From: Saprospiraceae bacterium
Lineage (GTDB): Bacteria; Bacteroidota; Bacteroidia; Chitinophagales; Saprospiraceae
Reading direction: 5' to 3'
NCBI GenBank assembly: GCA_022842725.1
Contig: JALHOZ010000006.1
Coordinates: forward strand, 1-64,000
DNA length: 64,000 nt
The notes under the pieces were generated by a model, which had not been told where the DNA came from, did not search any database, and saw nothing but the letters and a program-made list of their open reading frames with translations. Made by a program: the position numbers and the translations under genes. Shown in pieces: positions 54,854-63,410 of the stretch. The first letter of the stretch is position 1. Each line of letters starts with the position of its first letter.

Positions 54854-57489
54854 CCGGAATTGTAATTTGTACCTTGCTTCCATACATTTTTTCTACAAAT
54901 TTGTATGGTCAGTCTAACCGTATTTCACAAAGTTGGTCTCCGGGCACACCGTATAAAGAAATATTTACTTCCCTTGAAAAAAAACTAGATGTCCATATCT
55001 CCTATCCTTCAGATCTGGCCGAAACCAATACACATGATGAAATTTCCATTGAATGTCAACATGTTGCTTCATTTTTAAATAAATTGTTTTTCACTTTACG
55101 CCTCGAACATTTGTTTTACAACAATAAAGATGTATTGATCAGGCCAAAAAACAGTCAGTATGAATCACCCTATATCTGGGTCGAATATATCGTGAGGGAA
55201 AAAGATTCTAACCTGCCCGTACCTCAGATTTTAATCCACAGTGACGACTGGCAACAAGCCGCATACACAGATGAAAATGGCTGGGTAGGCCTGAAGCTTG
55301 AAAAAAAGACTTTCCCTGAGGTTTTACAGATGTATAGTTTTAACTACGAACCTCAAATCCTGATCCCGGAGTCTAAAGACCACAAACAGATTGTTTTTGT
55401 GGAATTGCAGGAAAACAAACTTCCTCCTTTGACTATTTCAGGTAAAAAAATGCCCTATTTTTATGTAAATCAGGATGGTGAACCATACCTCAATACAACA
55501 AAAAATCTGAACAAACCCATAAATATTTTTGGTAACGATCCAGTAAAACAAATTCAGTCTCAGGCAGGTATTCTTGCAAATGATGACAAAAGTTCAGCTA
55601 TTAAAATCCGGGGTGGAAATGAAGAAAGTACCTTGTTGATCGTCGACAACCTTCCGATATATAAAATCGACCATTTGTTGGGAATATTTAGCGCTGTGAA
55701 TGGAGAATATTATGAAGACTGGAGGTTGCACAAAAATTTTATTCCTATCCAATACGGAGGAAAAACCGGCGGACTTGTAAACTTTTTATCTCAAAAATCC
55801 AATCACACCTTTGAAGGAACCACCAATTTAAATTTTTTATTCGGCTCAGTGACCGCAAAGACCAATTTTAATGATAAATTCGGTATAGATCTCGGAATCA
55901 GAAAAAGTTTTAATTCCGGTTTGAGTGAGGATCTGAATAATTTTTCAAACCGGGCTACCTTTCCGGGACGACCTGAACCTTCATTCAGAAACAGAAGTTT
56001 GGTGATAAGCCAGCCGGATTTCCGGTTTTACGATGGTCAGGCAAAAATCTGGTTTATGCTGAATCAAAAAAACACCCTGAGCATTCAAGGATTTGTCAGC
56101 AATGATGACATGAACAACTTTTATCAAACGACTTTCGGCAATAATATTTTTTTATTTCAGGAGAACCAACATTTGAAAAAAAACTGGAATAATAAAGCAT
56201 ATTCTATATCTCATGTTTTTTCAGACAAAACTTTCGAAATAAGCAGCCAGGCATATGTAACACAATTTATTGACAACACATCATTATTATTTGACATCAC
56301 CAGAAAAGGTCCTAATCAATCGGTCAAAGACAGTATTTCAAATCTTAGTGAAAATCAGGTTATGGACTCAGGATTAAAAATTGTTTGGAAACAAAAAAAC
56401 AAGTATCCTTTTACCTTTGGAAGTGAAGGTATCGTCCACGAAAATGTGCTTTATATGGAAGAGGCAGGCTCTCCTTTATTCGAAGTCAACAGATCCGCCA
56501 AAGTTCTTTCCCTTTTCGGAAGTAAAAAATGGAATATGGAACAATCGTGGATGCTGGAAACTGATGTAAGGGTCTCATACGCAGGTCATATCGGAGAATT
56601 TTGGTTTTTACCACAGTTGAGATTGATTTATACCAACTCAGAATGGTCGTGGCAAACCGGCATCTCCAGGTATAAACAGGCGGTCAGAATGCTGGAATTT
56701 GAGAATTTTTTCGGGCAAAGATCTACCTTTTTTGTATTGTCAAACAACACTTCTATTCCCGTTTCGGAATCTTATAATTCATTTACTTCTCTTGCATGGA
56801 AAAAAGGCATTTTTTCATTCACAGGCGAGATATATTACCGTAAATCACTTGGAAACGTATTTCTGAGCCGAAACGTAGCACAATTACTCAACAGAAACAA
56901 TCCTGTAGGACCTACAGATCTCAGGCTTTCGACCGGAGAAGGAAGATATTACGGAATTGATATAGGATTTGTTACCCAAAAAGGATTTTGGACCCAAAAT
57001 CTTCAGTACAGCCTGAGCAAATCAGAAAACAAATTTGAAAATCTTTTTCAAAATGAATATTTCCCTTCTATAGATGACAGCAGACATCAATGGAAACTGC
57101 TTGAATCTTTTGTTTTTGATCCCTGGCAATTTCAGACATCCTTCATTTTTGCTTCAGGCAGACCTTATACTGATGTCAACAAGGTTTTGATGGCCAATGA
57201 ATCGATCAATATTCAGGATGTCCTCAAAGGAAACTATCAAAGCACATTGCCTGATTATTTCAGGTGGGATGCTGCGGTTTCATATTCTTTTCCGGTAAGG
57301 GAAAAATATTCTTTTGTGATTGAGCTTTCCTGCTTTAATATTTTAAATCGGGCTAATGTTCGGTACAGACAATTTTTTTATCAGTTTCCTAATTCCGTTT
57401 CACCCAACTCCATTTTGGGAAATGACATCAGCCAATTAGGGAGAACCTTTAACCTGAGTGGCATATTTTCTTTTACTTCAAACAAATAA
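54796..57489 (+). CDS. TonB-dependent receptor with STN and CarboxypepD-like domains
   Basis: This 897-residue outer-membrane protein has an N-terminal hydrophobic signal (about 20-39, IVICTLLPYIFSTNLYG), an STN domain (about 40-120), a CarboxypepD_reg-like domain (about 125-205), a plug (about 225-340, IKIRGGNEESTLLIVDNLPI) and barrel strands to the end (RTFNLSGIFSFTSNK). There is no in-frame ATG before the signal. The start is probably the TTG at 54796, inside the FecR gene, so the two genes overlap. Receptors like this import a nutrient; the substrate is unknown. The plug is diverged (DNLPIYKIDHLLGIFSAVNG), so a transducing role is possible. Confidence 0.88.
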   Translation: MATGTAIQKRQKSGLHIQIAGIVICTLLPYIFSTNLYGQSNRISQSWSPGTPYKEIFTSLEKKLDVHISYPSDLAETNTHDEISIECQHVASFLNKLFFTLRLEHLFYNNKDVLIRPKNSQYESPYIWVEYIVREKDSNLPVPQILIHSDDWQQAAYTDENGWVGLKLEKKTFPEVLQMYSFNYEPQILIPESKDHKQIVFVELQENKLPPLTISGKKMPYFYVNQDGEPYLNTTKNLNKPINIFGNDPVKQIQSQAGILANDDKSSAIKIRGGNEESTLLIVDNLPIYKIDHLLGIFSAVNGEYYEDWRLHKNFIPIQYGGKTGGLVNFLSQKSNHTFEGTTNLNFLFGSVTAKTNFNDKFGIDLGIRKSFNSGLSEDLNNFSNRATFPGRPEPSFRNRSLVISQPDFRFYDGQAKIWFMLNQKNTLSIQGFVSNDDMNNFYQTTFGNNIFLFQENQHLKKNWNNKAYSISHVFSDKTFEISSQAYVTQFIDNTSLLFDITRKGPNQSVKDSISNLSENQVMDSGLKIVWKQKNKYPFTFGSEGIVHENVLYMEEAGSPLFEVNRSAKVLSLFGSKKWNMEQSWMLETDVRVSYAGHIGEFWFLPQLRLIYTNSEWSWQTGISRYKQAVRMLEFENFFGQRSTFFVLSNNTSIPVSESYNSFTSLAWKKGIFSFTGEIYYRKSLGNVFLSRNVAQLLNRNNPVGPTDLRLSTGEGRYYGIDIGFVTQKGFWTQNLQYSLSKSENKFENLFQNEYFPSIDDSRHQWKLLESFVFDPWQFQTSFIFASGRPYTDVNKVLMANESINIQDVLKGNYQSTLPDYFRWDAAVSYSFPVREKYSFVIELSCFNILNRANVRYRQFFYQFPNSVSPNSILGNDISQLGRTFNLSGIFSFTSNK

Positions 57490-57608
57490 TCCGGAAACAG
57501 CATTCTGTTAACTTAGAAAGGAAATAAAAAAAACTTTTTGTATTTATATGACAGCCAAAATTTAAACATTTACCTTTACTCAATAAAAAATATTTATCCG
57601 GATCGGAC

Positions 57609-58712
57609 ATGTCGAAGTCTTCACCAATCATTTTGATTTTCTCTATTTTGATATTACAATCATTTATTGTTTTGGATTGTAAAAGCCAGGATTCCACATT
57701 TCTCAAAATTGAAATAGATAAAATTATCAGATTTGACACAGACATCGACTTTAAAGAAGTACCGGGTTTTGTTATCGGTATCCTTGAAGGTGATTCGACA
57801 TATTTTTTTTCTTATGGCAAAAAAAGAGACGAAAAAAAAAGCCCGCCTCCTGATCAATTTGACATTTTCGAAACAGGAAGTATAACAAAACTTTATACAG
57901 CAAGAATCCTGAAAATATTGGAAGAGGAAAACATAATTTCATTAAATCAAAAAATAAATGATTTTATGCTGCCCGCTTTTGCCAATCCGAGACTTAATCA
58001 TCTTGTAATCAGCGATCTGATCAATCATAAATCAGGATTACCTCTCAGACCTCATTTTTTCGGCAAAAAGGAAAAAGAGTTTCAAAATCCTTATGCTTCT
58101 TACACGCGTGAGGATCTATTGTCTTTTTACAGGGACTACATACCGGAAAAGGATGGGTTTGTGTATGCCCATACCAACTACGCTTTGTTGGAATTGGTTA
58201 TTGAACAGGCAACCGGTATGGATTATGATGATGTTTTTAAAAAATATATCACCACACCACTCGGATTACAACATACTTTTATTGATTTTCCCGAACAAAA
58301 AGAAAATCTGATCACAACTGGTTATGATCGTACAACAAGTGTGGTAAAACCTTGGAGTTTCAGTTCCTTCAGGGCTTCTGAAGGCGTAAAAACAAGTGTT
58401 AAAGATGCCATTACCTTTTTGTCCTATTTTATAAAACAATCTGAAAATCATGCCGATTCCACATTACCATCCAGTCAACAAATCTTAATTCCGGGGTTAA
58501 ATGAACATCTTTTTATTGAAAATGGGTGGCACATGCTCCACATTAAAGATAAAAAAATAGGCATTCACACCGGACGAACATCAGGACACAGCTGTTTTGT
58601 GGGTATGGTAAAAGAAACAAAGACAGCGGTTGTCATATTCAGCAACAGCTGGATGGGAACCGGTGATTTGGGACTTCAGATATTGAGAATGATCAATCAA
58701 AACTGGAAATAA
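57609..58712 (+). CDS. Serine hydrolase, class C beta-lactamase/esterase family
   Basis: This 367-residue protein has an N-terminal signal (SSPIILIFSILILQSFIVL ...) and the PF00144 fold. The nucleophile motif S-x-x-K is GSITKLYTARIL (Ser in SITK). The second motif position, normally Y-S/A-N, reads FVYAHTNYALLE, with His replacing Asn. The third K-T-G position is GIHTGRTSG, in the HTG form found in esterases. It probably acts in the periplasm or on the surface as an esterase or D-amino-peptidase; beta-lactamase activity should not be assumed. It is followed by a SUI1 gene at 7 bp. Confidence 0.85.
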   Translation: MSKSSPIILIFSILILQSFIVLDCKSQDSTFLKIEIDKIIRFDTDIDFKEVPGFVIGILEGDSTYFFSYGKKRDEKKSPPPDQFDIFETGSITKLYTARILKILEEENIISLNQKINDFMLPAFANPRLNHLVISDLINHKSGLPLRPHFFGKKEKEFQNPYASYTREDLLSFYRDYIPEKDGFVYAHTNYALLELVIEQATGMDYDDVFKKYITTPLGLQHTFIDFPEQKENLITTGYDRTTSVVKPWSFSSFRASEGVKTSVKDAITFLSYFIKQSENHADSTLPSSQQILIPGLNEHLFIENGWHMLHIKDKKIGIHTGRTSGHSCFVGMVKETKTAVVIFSNSWMGTGDLGLQILRMINQNWK

Positions 58713-58719
58713 AAAATTT

Positions 58720-59070
58720 ATGGAAACAAAAAAACCAACCACCCTTGATTGGGATAGTTTTCGGTCTTTAGGAAATCCTGAAAATGCTCCGGAAGAGCCC
58801 TCAGAAATAAAGGTTTCAAAACACCTGTCTTCACATCTTCGCGTTTTTATCGAAAAAAAACAACGTGGTGGTAAAGAAGCAATAATTATTAAAGGGTTTG
58901 AAGGCCCTGAGGAAGAGCTGGAATCACTTGGAAAACTAATCAAACAAAAATGTGGTGTCGGCGGCTCTGTCAAAGAGGGTGAAATCATCATTCAGGGAAA
59001 TCATCGCGAAAAAATCATGGTCATCTTAAAAGATCTTGGTTATAAAAACGCTAAAAAAGCCGGAGGTTAA
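58720..59070 (+). CDS. SUI1/eIF1-family translation initiation factor (YciH-like)
   Basis: This is a 116-residue protein. The SUI1 domain spans about 37-113 (VFIEKKQRGGKEAIIIKGFE ... KCGVGGSVKEGEIIIQGNH). Such bacterial homologues of eIF1 are thought to influence start-codon selection or stress translation; the E. coli YciH role is modest. The N-terminal 35 residues (DWDSFRSLGNP) are polar. It lies between a serine hydrolase (7 bp) and a thioesterase, whose ATG overlaps its stop codon by one base. Confidence 0.92.
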   Translation: METKKPTTLDWDSFRSLGNPENAPEEPSEIKVSKHLSSHLRVFIEKKQRGGKEAIIIKGFEGPEEELESLGKLIKQKCGVGGSVKEGEIIIQGNHREKIMVILKDLGYKNAKKAGG

Positions 59071-59492
59071 TGATTTGGAAACAAAAATACAGTTTATCCC
59101 TGATCAATCAGATGAGTGCCGGCACATTGGTCGAATCCCTGGGAATCACCATCAACGAAATCGGAAATGATTATTTAAAAGGAAGTATGCCGGTGGACAA
59201 TAGGACCCGCCAACCTATGGGTTTATTGCATGGAGGGGCCTCAGCAGCCCTGGCAGAAACCCTGGGAAGCATTGCCAGTCTTTTGATGCTTGATCCGAAT
59301 GAGGGATCAGTACCGGTAGGAGTTAACCTTCAGGTCAACCATCTGAACAGTGTTTCAAAAGGTAGGGTATACGGCAAGGTCACTCCTGTGAAAACGGGAA
59401 AAACAATACACCTCTGGCAAATAGAAATAGATGACGAACAAGGAAAGCCGGTGTGTTTTGGCACTTTATCTGTATTTATTAAAAAATCATAA
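59070..59492 (+). CDS. Hotdog-fold thioesterase (PaaI family)
   Basis: This is a 140-residue protein with the hotdog signature GLLHGGASAALAETLGSIAS (about 51-70; the H-G-G loop) and VNLQVNHLNSVSKG. It probably hydrolyses an aromatic or menaquinone-precursor acyl-CoA (MenI/YdiI-like) in the cytosol; the substrate is not certain. Its ATG overlaps the SUI1 stop by one base (TAATG), so translation is coupled. Confidence 0.88.
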   Translation: MIWKQKYSLSLINQMSAGTLVESLGITINEIGNDYLKGSMPVDNRTRQPMGLLHGGASAALAETLGSIASLLMLDPNEGSVPVGVNLQVNHLNSVSKGRVYGKVTPVKTGKTIHLWQIEIDDEQGKPVCFGTLSVFIKKS

Positions 59493-59532
59493 ATATTTCT
59501 GTGTAAAAAATCCGAATCCAATGATTTTATGT

Positions 59533-59540
59533 TAATTTTG
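59533..59540 (+). promoter_or_regulatory. Possible -7 element of the DUF1761 gene
   Basis: TAATTTTG matches TAnnTTTG and lies 22 bp before ATG 59563. A clear -33 TTG is missing. Confidence 0.35.
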
Positions 59541-59562
59541 AGCCAATCAAAACAATACAATC

Positions 59563-60054
59563 ATGGAAGTTAATTGGTACATTATTCTGTCAACAGGTCT
59601 CATCCCGAATTTAATCGGTTTTTTATGGTATGGACCACTTTTCGGAAAAGCCTGGATGAAAGAGGCAGGTGTCAATCCTGATCCTCAAAATGTAAATATG
59701 GTAAAAATTACTTTATTTACATTACTTTTTGGGGTAATGCTCGCTGTTTTGCTGACACCAATGGTTATCCATCAGTTTTCAGTGGCAGCTGCTTTGTCAA
59801 CACCAGAATTTAATGTGGAAGGTTCCGCAGTTCAGCAATATTTTAAGGATTTTATGTCCATGTACGGCAATAATTTCAGGTCATTCGGACACGGAGCACT
59901 ACATGGTTTTATGCTCGGTTTATTCGGATTTTTTCCTGTGATCGGTTGTAATGCTATGTATGAAAGTAAAAGCTGGAAATATATACTGATCAACACCGGT
60001 TTCTGGACTGTTTGTGCCATCATTATGGGTGGTATTATTTGCGCTTTTGCATAA
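59563..60054 (+). CDS. DUF1761 membrane protein
   Basis: This is a 163-residue protein with four hydrophobic segments (about 5-25, 45-66, 108-125 and 137-160). The opening NWYIILSTGLIPNLIGFLWY and WMKEAG are typical of DUF1761 membrane proteins. Function is unknown. It is followed by a strong terminator at 60068-60110. Confidence 0.8.
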   Translation: MEVNWYIILSTGLIPNLIGFLWYGPLFGKAWMKEAGVNPDPQNVNMVKITLFTLLFGVMLAVLLTPMVIHQFSVAAALSTPEFNVEGSAVQQYFKDFMSMYGNNFRSFGHGALHGFMLGLFGFFPVIGCNAMYESKSWKYILINTGFWTVCAIIMGGIICAFA

Positions 60055-60067
60055 AAATACAATTTAT

Positions 60068-60110
60068 AAAAGCCTAAAAACCTGCCTTTCGGCAGGTTTT
60101 TAGGCTTTTT
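60068..60110 (+). terminator. Long rho-independent terminator before prmA
   Basis: The stem AAAGCCTAAAAACCTGCC / GGCAGGTTTTTAGGCTTT has a TTTC loop and a T run. It lies 14 bp after the DUF1761 stop and 20 bp before the prmA ATG. Confidence 0.92.
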
Positions 60111-60130
60111 ATTATAACAGGATTTTTTTT

Positions 60131-60955
60131 ATGGATATTTACTTTGCTTATCATTTGCACACCAAAGATGATATCGTCATTGCTTTGTTATCGGACCTGG
60201 GATTTGAATCTTTTGTGGAAGAAGATGAACGGACTACGGCATACATTAATGACATTACCCGAACGGAAGAGGTAAAAAACACCATTGAACAGATTTTGCA
60301 GGAATATCAGGTGACTTTTCAAGTGGAAGATATCCAGCCACAAAACTGGAATGCACTTTGGGAGGCATCCTTCACACCGGTTCATGTTGATGAATTTTGT
60401 GTTGTTCGGGCTGATTTTCACGAAAAAGACCCTGAGGTACTTCACGATATTGTCATTAACCCTAAAATGGCTTTCGGCACGGGACATCATGCGACAACAT
60501 TCATGATGCTTAGTGCTATGGAAAACATAGATTTTTTTGAAAAGAAGGTTTTTGATTACGGTGCGGGAACAGGTATTTTGGCTATTTTGGCAGATAAACT
60601 GGGCAGTACCCAAATTGATGCTCTGGATATTGAGTCTGAATCCTACGAAAATATCAAAGAAAATGCTGAAATCAATGGAACAAAACACGTTATCGCCATC
60701 CACGGAACACTCGATAACATTCCTGCAGAATCAGCCTATGATATTATTCTGGCCAACATCAACCGGAATATACTCATTCAAAGCGTTTCAGGATTATATA
60801 AACGTTTAATACCGGATGGTGTATTATTATTGTCAGGTATACTCGTCGAGGATAAATCTATTATCGAAGAAACGTATTTTGAGAACGGATTTTCCACCTT
60901 ATTTTTTACGGAAAAAGATGGTTGGGTATGTATTGCGATGAAAAAAACACACTAA
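60131..60955 (+). CDS. prmA: Ribosomal protein L11 methyltransferase
   Basis: This is a 274-residue SAM-dependent methyltransferase. The N-terminal substrate domain (about 1-100) is followed by the PrmA motif NPKMAFGTGHHATTFMML and the SAM-binding VFDYGAGTGILAIL; the N-P-P-Y-like element is ILANINRNIL. It trimethylates L11. Its stop overlaps the convergent rnhB by 4 bp. Confidence 0.95.
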   Translation: MDIYFAYHLHTKDDIVIALLSDLGFESFVEEDERTTAYINDITRTEEVKNTIEQILQEYQVTFQVEDIQPQNWNALWEASFTPVHVDEFCVVRADFHEKDPEVLHDIVINPKMAFGTGHHATTFMMLSAMENIDFFEKKVFDYGAGTGILAILADKLGSTQIDALDIESESYENIKENAEINGTKHVIAIHGTLDNIPAESAYDIILANINRNILIQSVSGLYKRLIPDGVLLLSGILVEDKSIIEETYFENGFSTLFFTEKDGWVCIAMKKTH

Positions 60956-61551
60956 AACAAGGAGAGCTGTGTATTTTCAGGCAACAATGAAAAACTGATT
61001 CTGTGTAGTGGACAAATTCCGAATTCCCTGATAGCATCTCTGTGTTTTTGAGTCGGATATCCTTTGTTTTCTTCCCAGGCATATTGAGGGAAACATTCCG
61101 CCTGTTGTGTCATAAATTCGTCCCTGTAGGTTTTTGCCAAAATCGAAGCGGCAGCAATACTCAAAAATTTCCCGTCACCTTTTATTATGCAGGTATGGGG
61201 TATTTCGCGAAATGGCCTGAATTTATTGCCATCCACGATAATTTTTGTAAAAGGTGCTGAAATTTGTTCCAAAGCCCGGTGCATTGCCAAAATAGATGCC
61301 TGTAAAATATTGATCGTGTCTATCTCATGATTATCAACAAATCCCACAGCAAAAGCTAATGCATCCTGTTCTATAATTTTCCGCAGTTCCTTTCTTTTTG
61401 CAGCATTGAGTTTTTTTGAGTCATTTATTTTTTCGTTAGTGTAATGTTCTGGGAAAATAACCGCAGCTCCTACTACCGGACCGGCCAAACATCCCCTACC
61501 CGCTTCATCGCAGCCAATCTCGGGCCATTGCTCATAAATTGATGAAAGCAT
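60952..61551 (-). CDS. rnhB: Ribonuclease HII
   Basis: This is a 199-residue enzyme that nicks RNA at RNA-DNA junctions. Motifs: GCDEAGRGCLAGPVVGAA (DE of the active site at about 15-16), IVDGNKF (Asp), and SIAAASILAKTYRDE. The length fits the family. The gene stands by itself on the minus strand. Confidence 0.96.
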   Translation of the reverse strand: MLSSIYEQWPEIGCDEAGRGCLAGPVVGAAVIFPEHYTNEKINDSKKLNAAKRKELRKIIEQDALAFAVGFVDNHEIDTINILQASILAMHRALEQISAPFTKIIVDGNKFRPFREIPHTCIIKGDGKFLSIAAASILAKTYRDEFMTQQAECFPQYAWEENKGYPTQKHRDAIREFGICPLHRISFSLLPENTQLSLF

Positions 61552-61636
61552 AAGAATTACTTATTATACACAACGACTAAAATTGAAGGCCCTTTTGTTG
61601 ATACCCTTCCACAACCAAAAAATAAACCTGATAAAA

Positions 61637-61996
61637 TTATTCTTCAGTGGGGATAATGCCAGTTTTTTGACCGAAATATTCAACAAATCTTTGCATATCA
61701 CTGGCTAATTCAGTATTACCCGTTGCTTTGTAATATGTGTCGCCCAATGCTCTTAGTGTTTGGAACATGAATCTGTCCATTTCGACCACTTGCATTTCTG
61801 TCGTCCAAAGGTCAATTTTAAGGGTATCTTTGGTTTCTTTATCGAAAAATGAGACCAAAACAGCCTTTGATTCCTGAAAATTCTGGGCTTTCAGTCCCTC
61901 ACTACTTCGCCATTGTATTAAATCCGGAATTTTAGATTCATTTAATCCGACCTGAATCTCAATACTTGACATTTTTTTTTCCTGTTCCATATACAT
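61637..61996 (-). CDS. gldC: Gliding motility protein GldC
   Basis: This is a 119-residue protein. The core SSIEIQVGLNESKIPDLIQW ... TLKIDLWTTEMQVVEMDRFM and the ending FVEYFGQKTGI match GldC, a small soluble protein that assists gliding and is linked with T9SS-bearing Bacteroidota. It follows queD by 6 bp on the minus strand. Other gld genes are not in the window. Confidence 0.88.
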   Translation of the reverse strand: MYMEQEKKMSSIEIQVGLNESKIPDLIQWRSSEGLKAQNFQESKAVLVSFFDKETKDTLKIDLWTTEMQVVEMDRFMFQTLRALGDTYYKATGNTELASDMQRFVEYFGQKTGIIPTEE

Positions 61997-62002
61997 ATTT
62001 AA

Positions 62003-62413
62003 TTACAAAACCGGATATTCTACGTAGTTCCTTGGTGTTTCCCAAAGTTTAATGTGAATATCATATTTTGATTCAATTTTTTTTCTGAGAATTTGGTAAA
62101 TAACTACGATAAAATTTTCTGTGGTTGGAATCAGATTCGAAAATTCTTCACATTCCTGATTGAGATTTTTATGATCGAAACGTTCTTCAATTTCTGTTTT
62201 GATGATTTCGGCAAGCTTCCCCAAGTCGTACACATACCCTGTTTCTTCATCGATTTCACCTGTCAGTTTGACTTCAAGATCGTAATTGTGCCCATGATAG
62301 TACATATTATTGCACAAACCAAAAACCTCTTTGTTCCTTTGGTCGCTCCAGGATGGATTATGCAATCTGTGTGCTGCGTTAAAATGGGCCTTTCTGACCA
62401 CCGAAACTCTCAT
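62003..62413 (-). CDS. queD: 6-pyruvoyl-tetrahydropterin synthase / QueD family
   Basis: This is a 136-residue enzyme with zinc-binding His residues in FNAAHRLHNP (His15) and YYHGHNYDLEV (His pair at about 40-42). Conserved KNLN and WETPRNYVEYP elements complete the T-fold signature. It makes 6-carboxytetrahydropterin for queuosine or a tetrahydropterin. No other que gene is adjacent. It is the first gene of the queD-gldC unit. Confidence 0.9.
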   Translation of the reverse strand: MRVSVVRKAHFNAAHRLHNPSWSDQRNKEVFGLCNNMYYHGHNYDLEVKLTGEIDEETGYVYDLGKLAEIIKTEIEERFDHKNLNQECEEFSNLIPTTENFIVVIYQILRKKIESKYDIHIKLWETPRNYVEYPVL

Positions 62414-62729
62414 TTATTACATTTTTATGATTCATAATCTAAACATGTCTATCTCTAAGATGTTTATTAAATATGAAAAATATTAAATTTATCAAATAAC
62501 TCTCTCTTCTGTAAAACTTTGGAGGGTTCAATTTCTTTAGACCCAGCGTACCGTGTCAGTTCTGCTTAATTTGGTTTAAAATAATCTTGTCAAATTGTTA
62601 AATATAAAAATGAGACGAAATTTTTCGTATTTTTGCACCCCGATGTCAAAAAAGTCACCCTTGTGAAGCTTTTGAACTTTATGAGGTAAAAATCATTACT
62701 CATTTATAAAATTCAGTAAAAATATCCAT
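62414..62729. other. Intergenic region with a possible -7 element (316 bp)
   Basis: This divergent region lies between queD and the hydrolase gene. TATTTTTG at 62628-62635 (plus) fits the -7 consensus and lies 95 bp before the ATG. The short inverted repeat ACGAAA/TTTCGT overlaps it. The rest shows no gene or RNA. Confidence 0.4.
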
Positions 62730-63410
62730 ATGACAATCAAATATCTTGGACATTCCGGTTTTTTGATAGAAACTTCCGGCAAAACCTTGTTGTTTGACCC
62801 GATGATTTCTTCAAATCCTTTGGCAGCTGATATTGATGTTGAAACCTTATCTCCGGATTATATACTATTGACCCACGGTCATGAAGATCACGTTGCTGAT
62901 GCAGAACAAATTGCAAAAAGCAGCAATGCCTCTTTGATTACCAATTATGAAATCTATTCCTGGTATCAAAACAAAGGGCTACATGGTCATCCGATGAATC
63001 TGGGCGGTAAGTTTCAGTTTGATTTTGGTACTGTCAAGTATGTTCAGGCAGTACATTCGTCTATGTTGCCAGATGGAAGTTATGGTGGTCCGAGTGGCGG
63101 ATTTGTGATATGGAACGAAGACATTTGTTTTTATTTTGCAGGAGACACCGCTTTGACGATGGATATGAAACTTATCCCACAGACCTGTCCAAAACTGGAT
63201 TTTGCCATATTACCGATAGGTGATAATTTCACCATGGGACACGAAGACGCTGTGATTGCCGCAGAATTTATTGAATGTGACACCATTATCGCGTGTCATT
63301 TTGATACTTTCGGATATATCAAAATAGATAAAAATAAAGCCATTCAGCATTTTTCTGATAAAGGAAAAAAGCTGATTATTCCCGAAATAAATCATAATAT
63401 CATACTGTAA
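62730..63410 (+). CDS. Metallo-beta-lactamase-fold hydrolase, UPF0173 type
   Basis: This is a 226-residue protein opening MTIKYLGHSGFLIETSGKTL, with the metal motif THGHEDHVAD (H-x-H-x-D-H), FAGDTAL and a C-terminal ACHFDTFG histidine. These features match the UPF0173 metal-dependent hydrolases of unknown substrate. parA starts on the base immediately after its stop codon, so the two are co-transcribed. Confidence 0.9.
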   Translation: MTIKYLGHSGFLIETSGKTLLFDPMISSNPLAADIDVETLSPDYILLTHGHEDHVADAEQIAKSSNASLITNYEIYSWYQNKGLHGHPMNLGGKFQFDFGTVKYVQAVHSSMLPDGSYGGPSGGFVIWNEDICFYFAGDTALTMDMKLIPQTCPKLDFAILPIGDNFTMGHEDAVIAAEFIECDTIIACHFDTFGYIKIDKNKAIQHFSDKGKKLIIPEINHNIIL

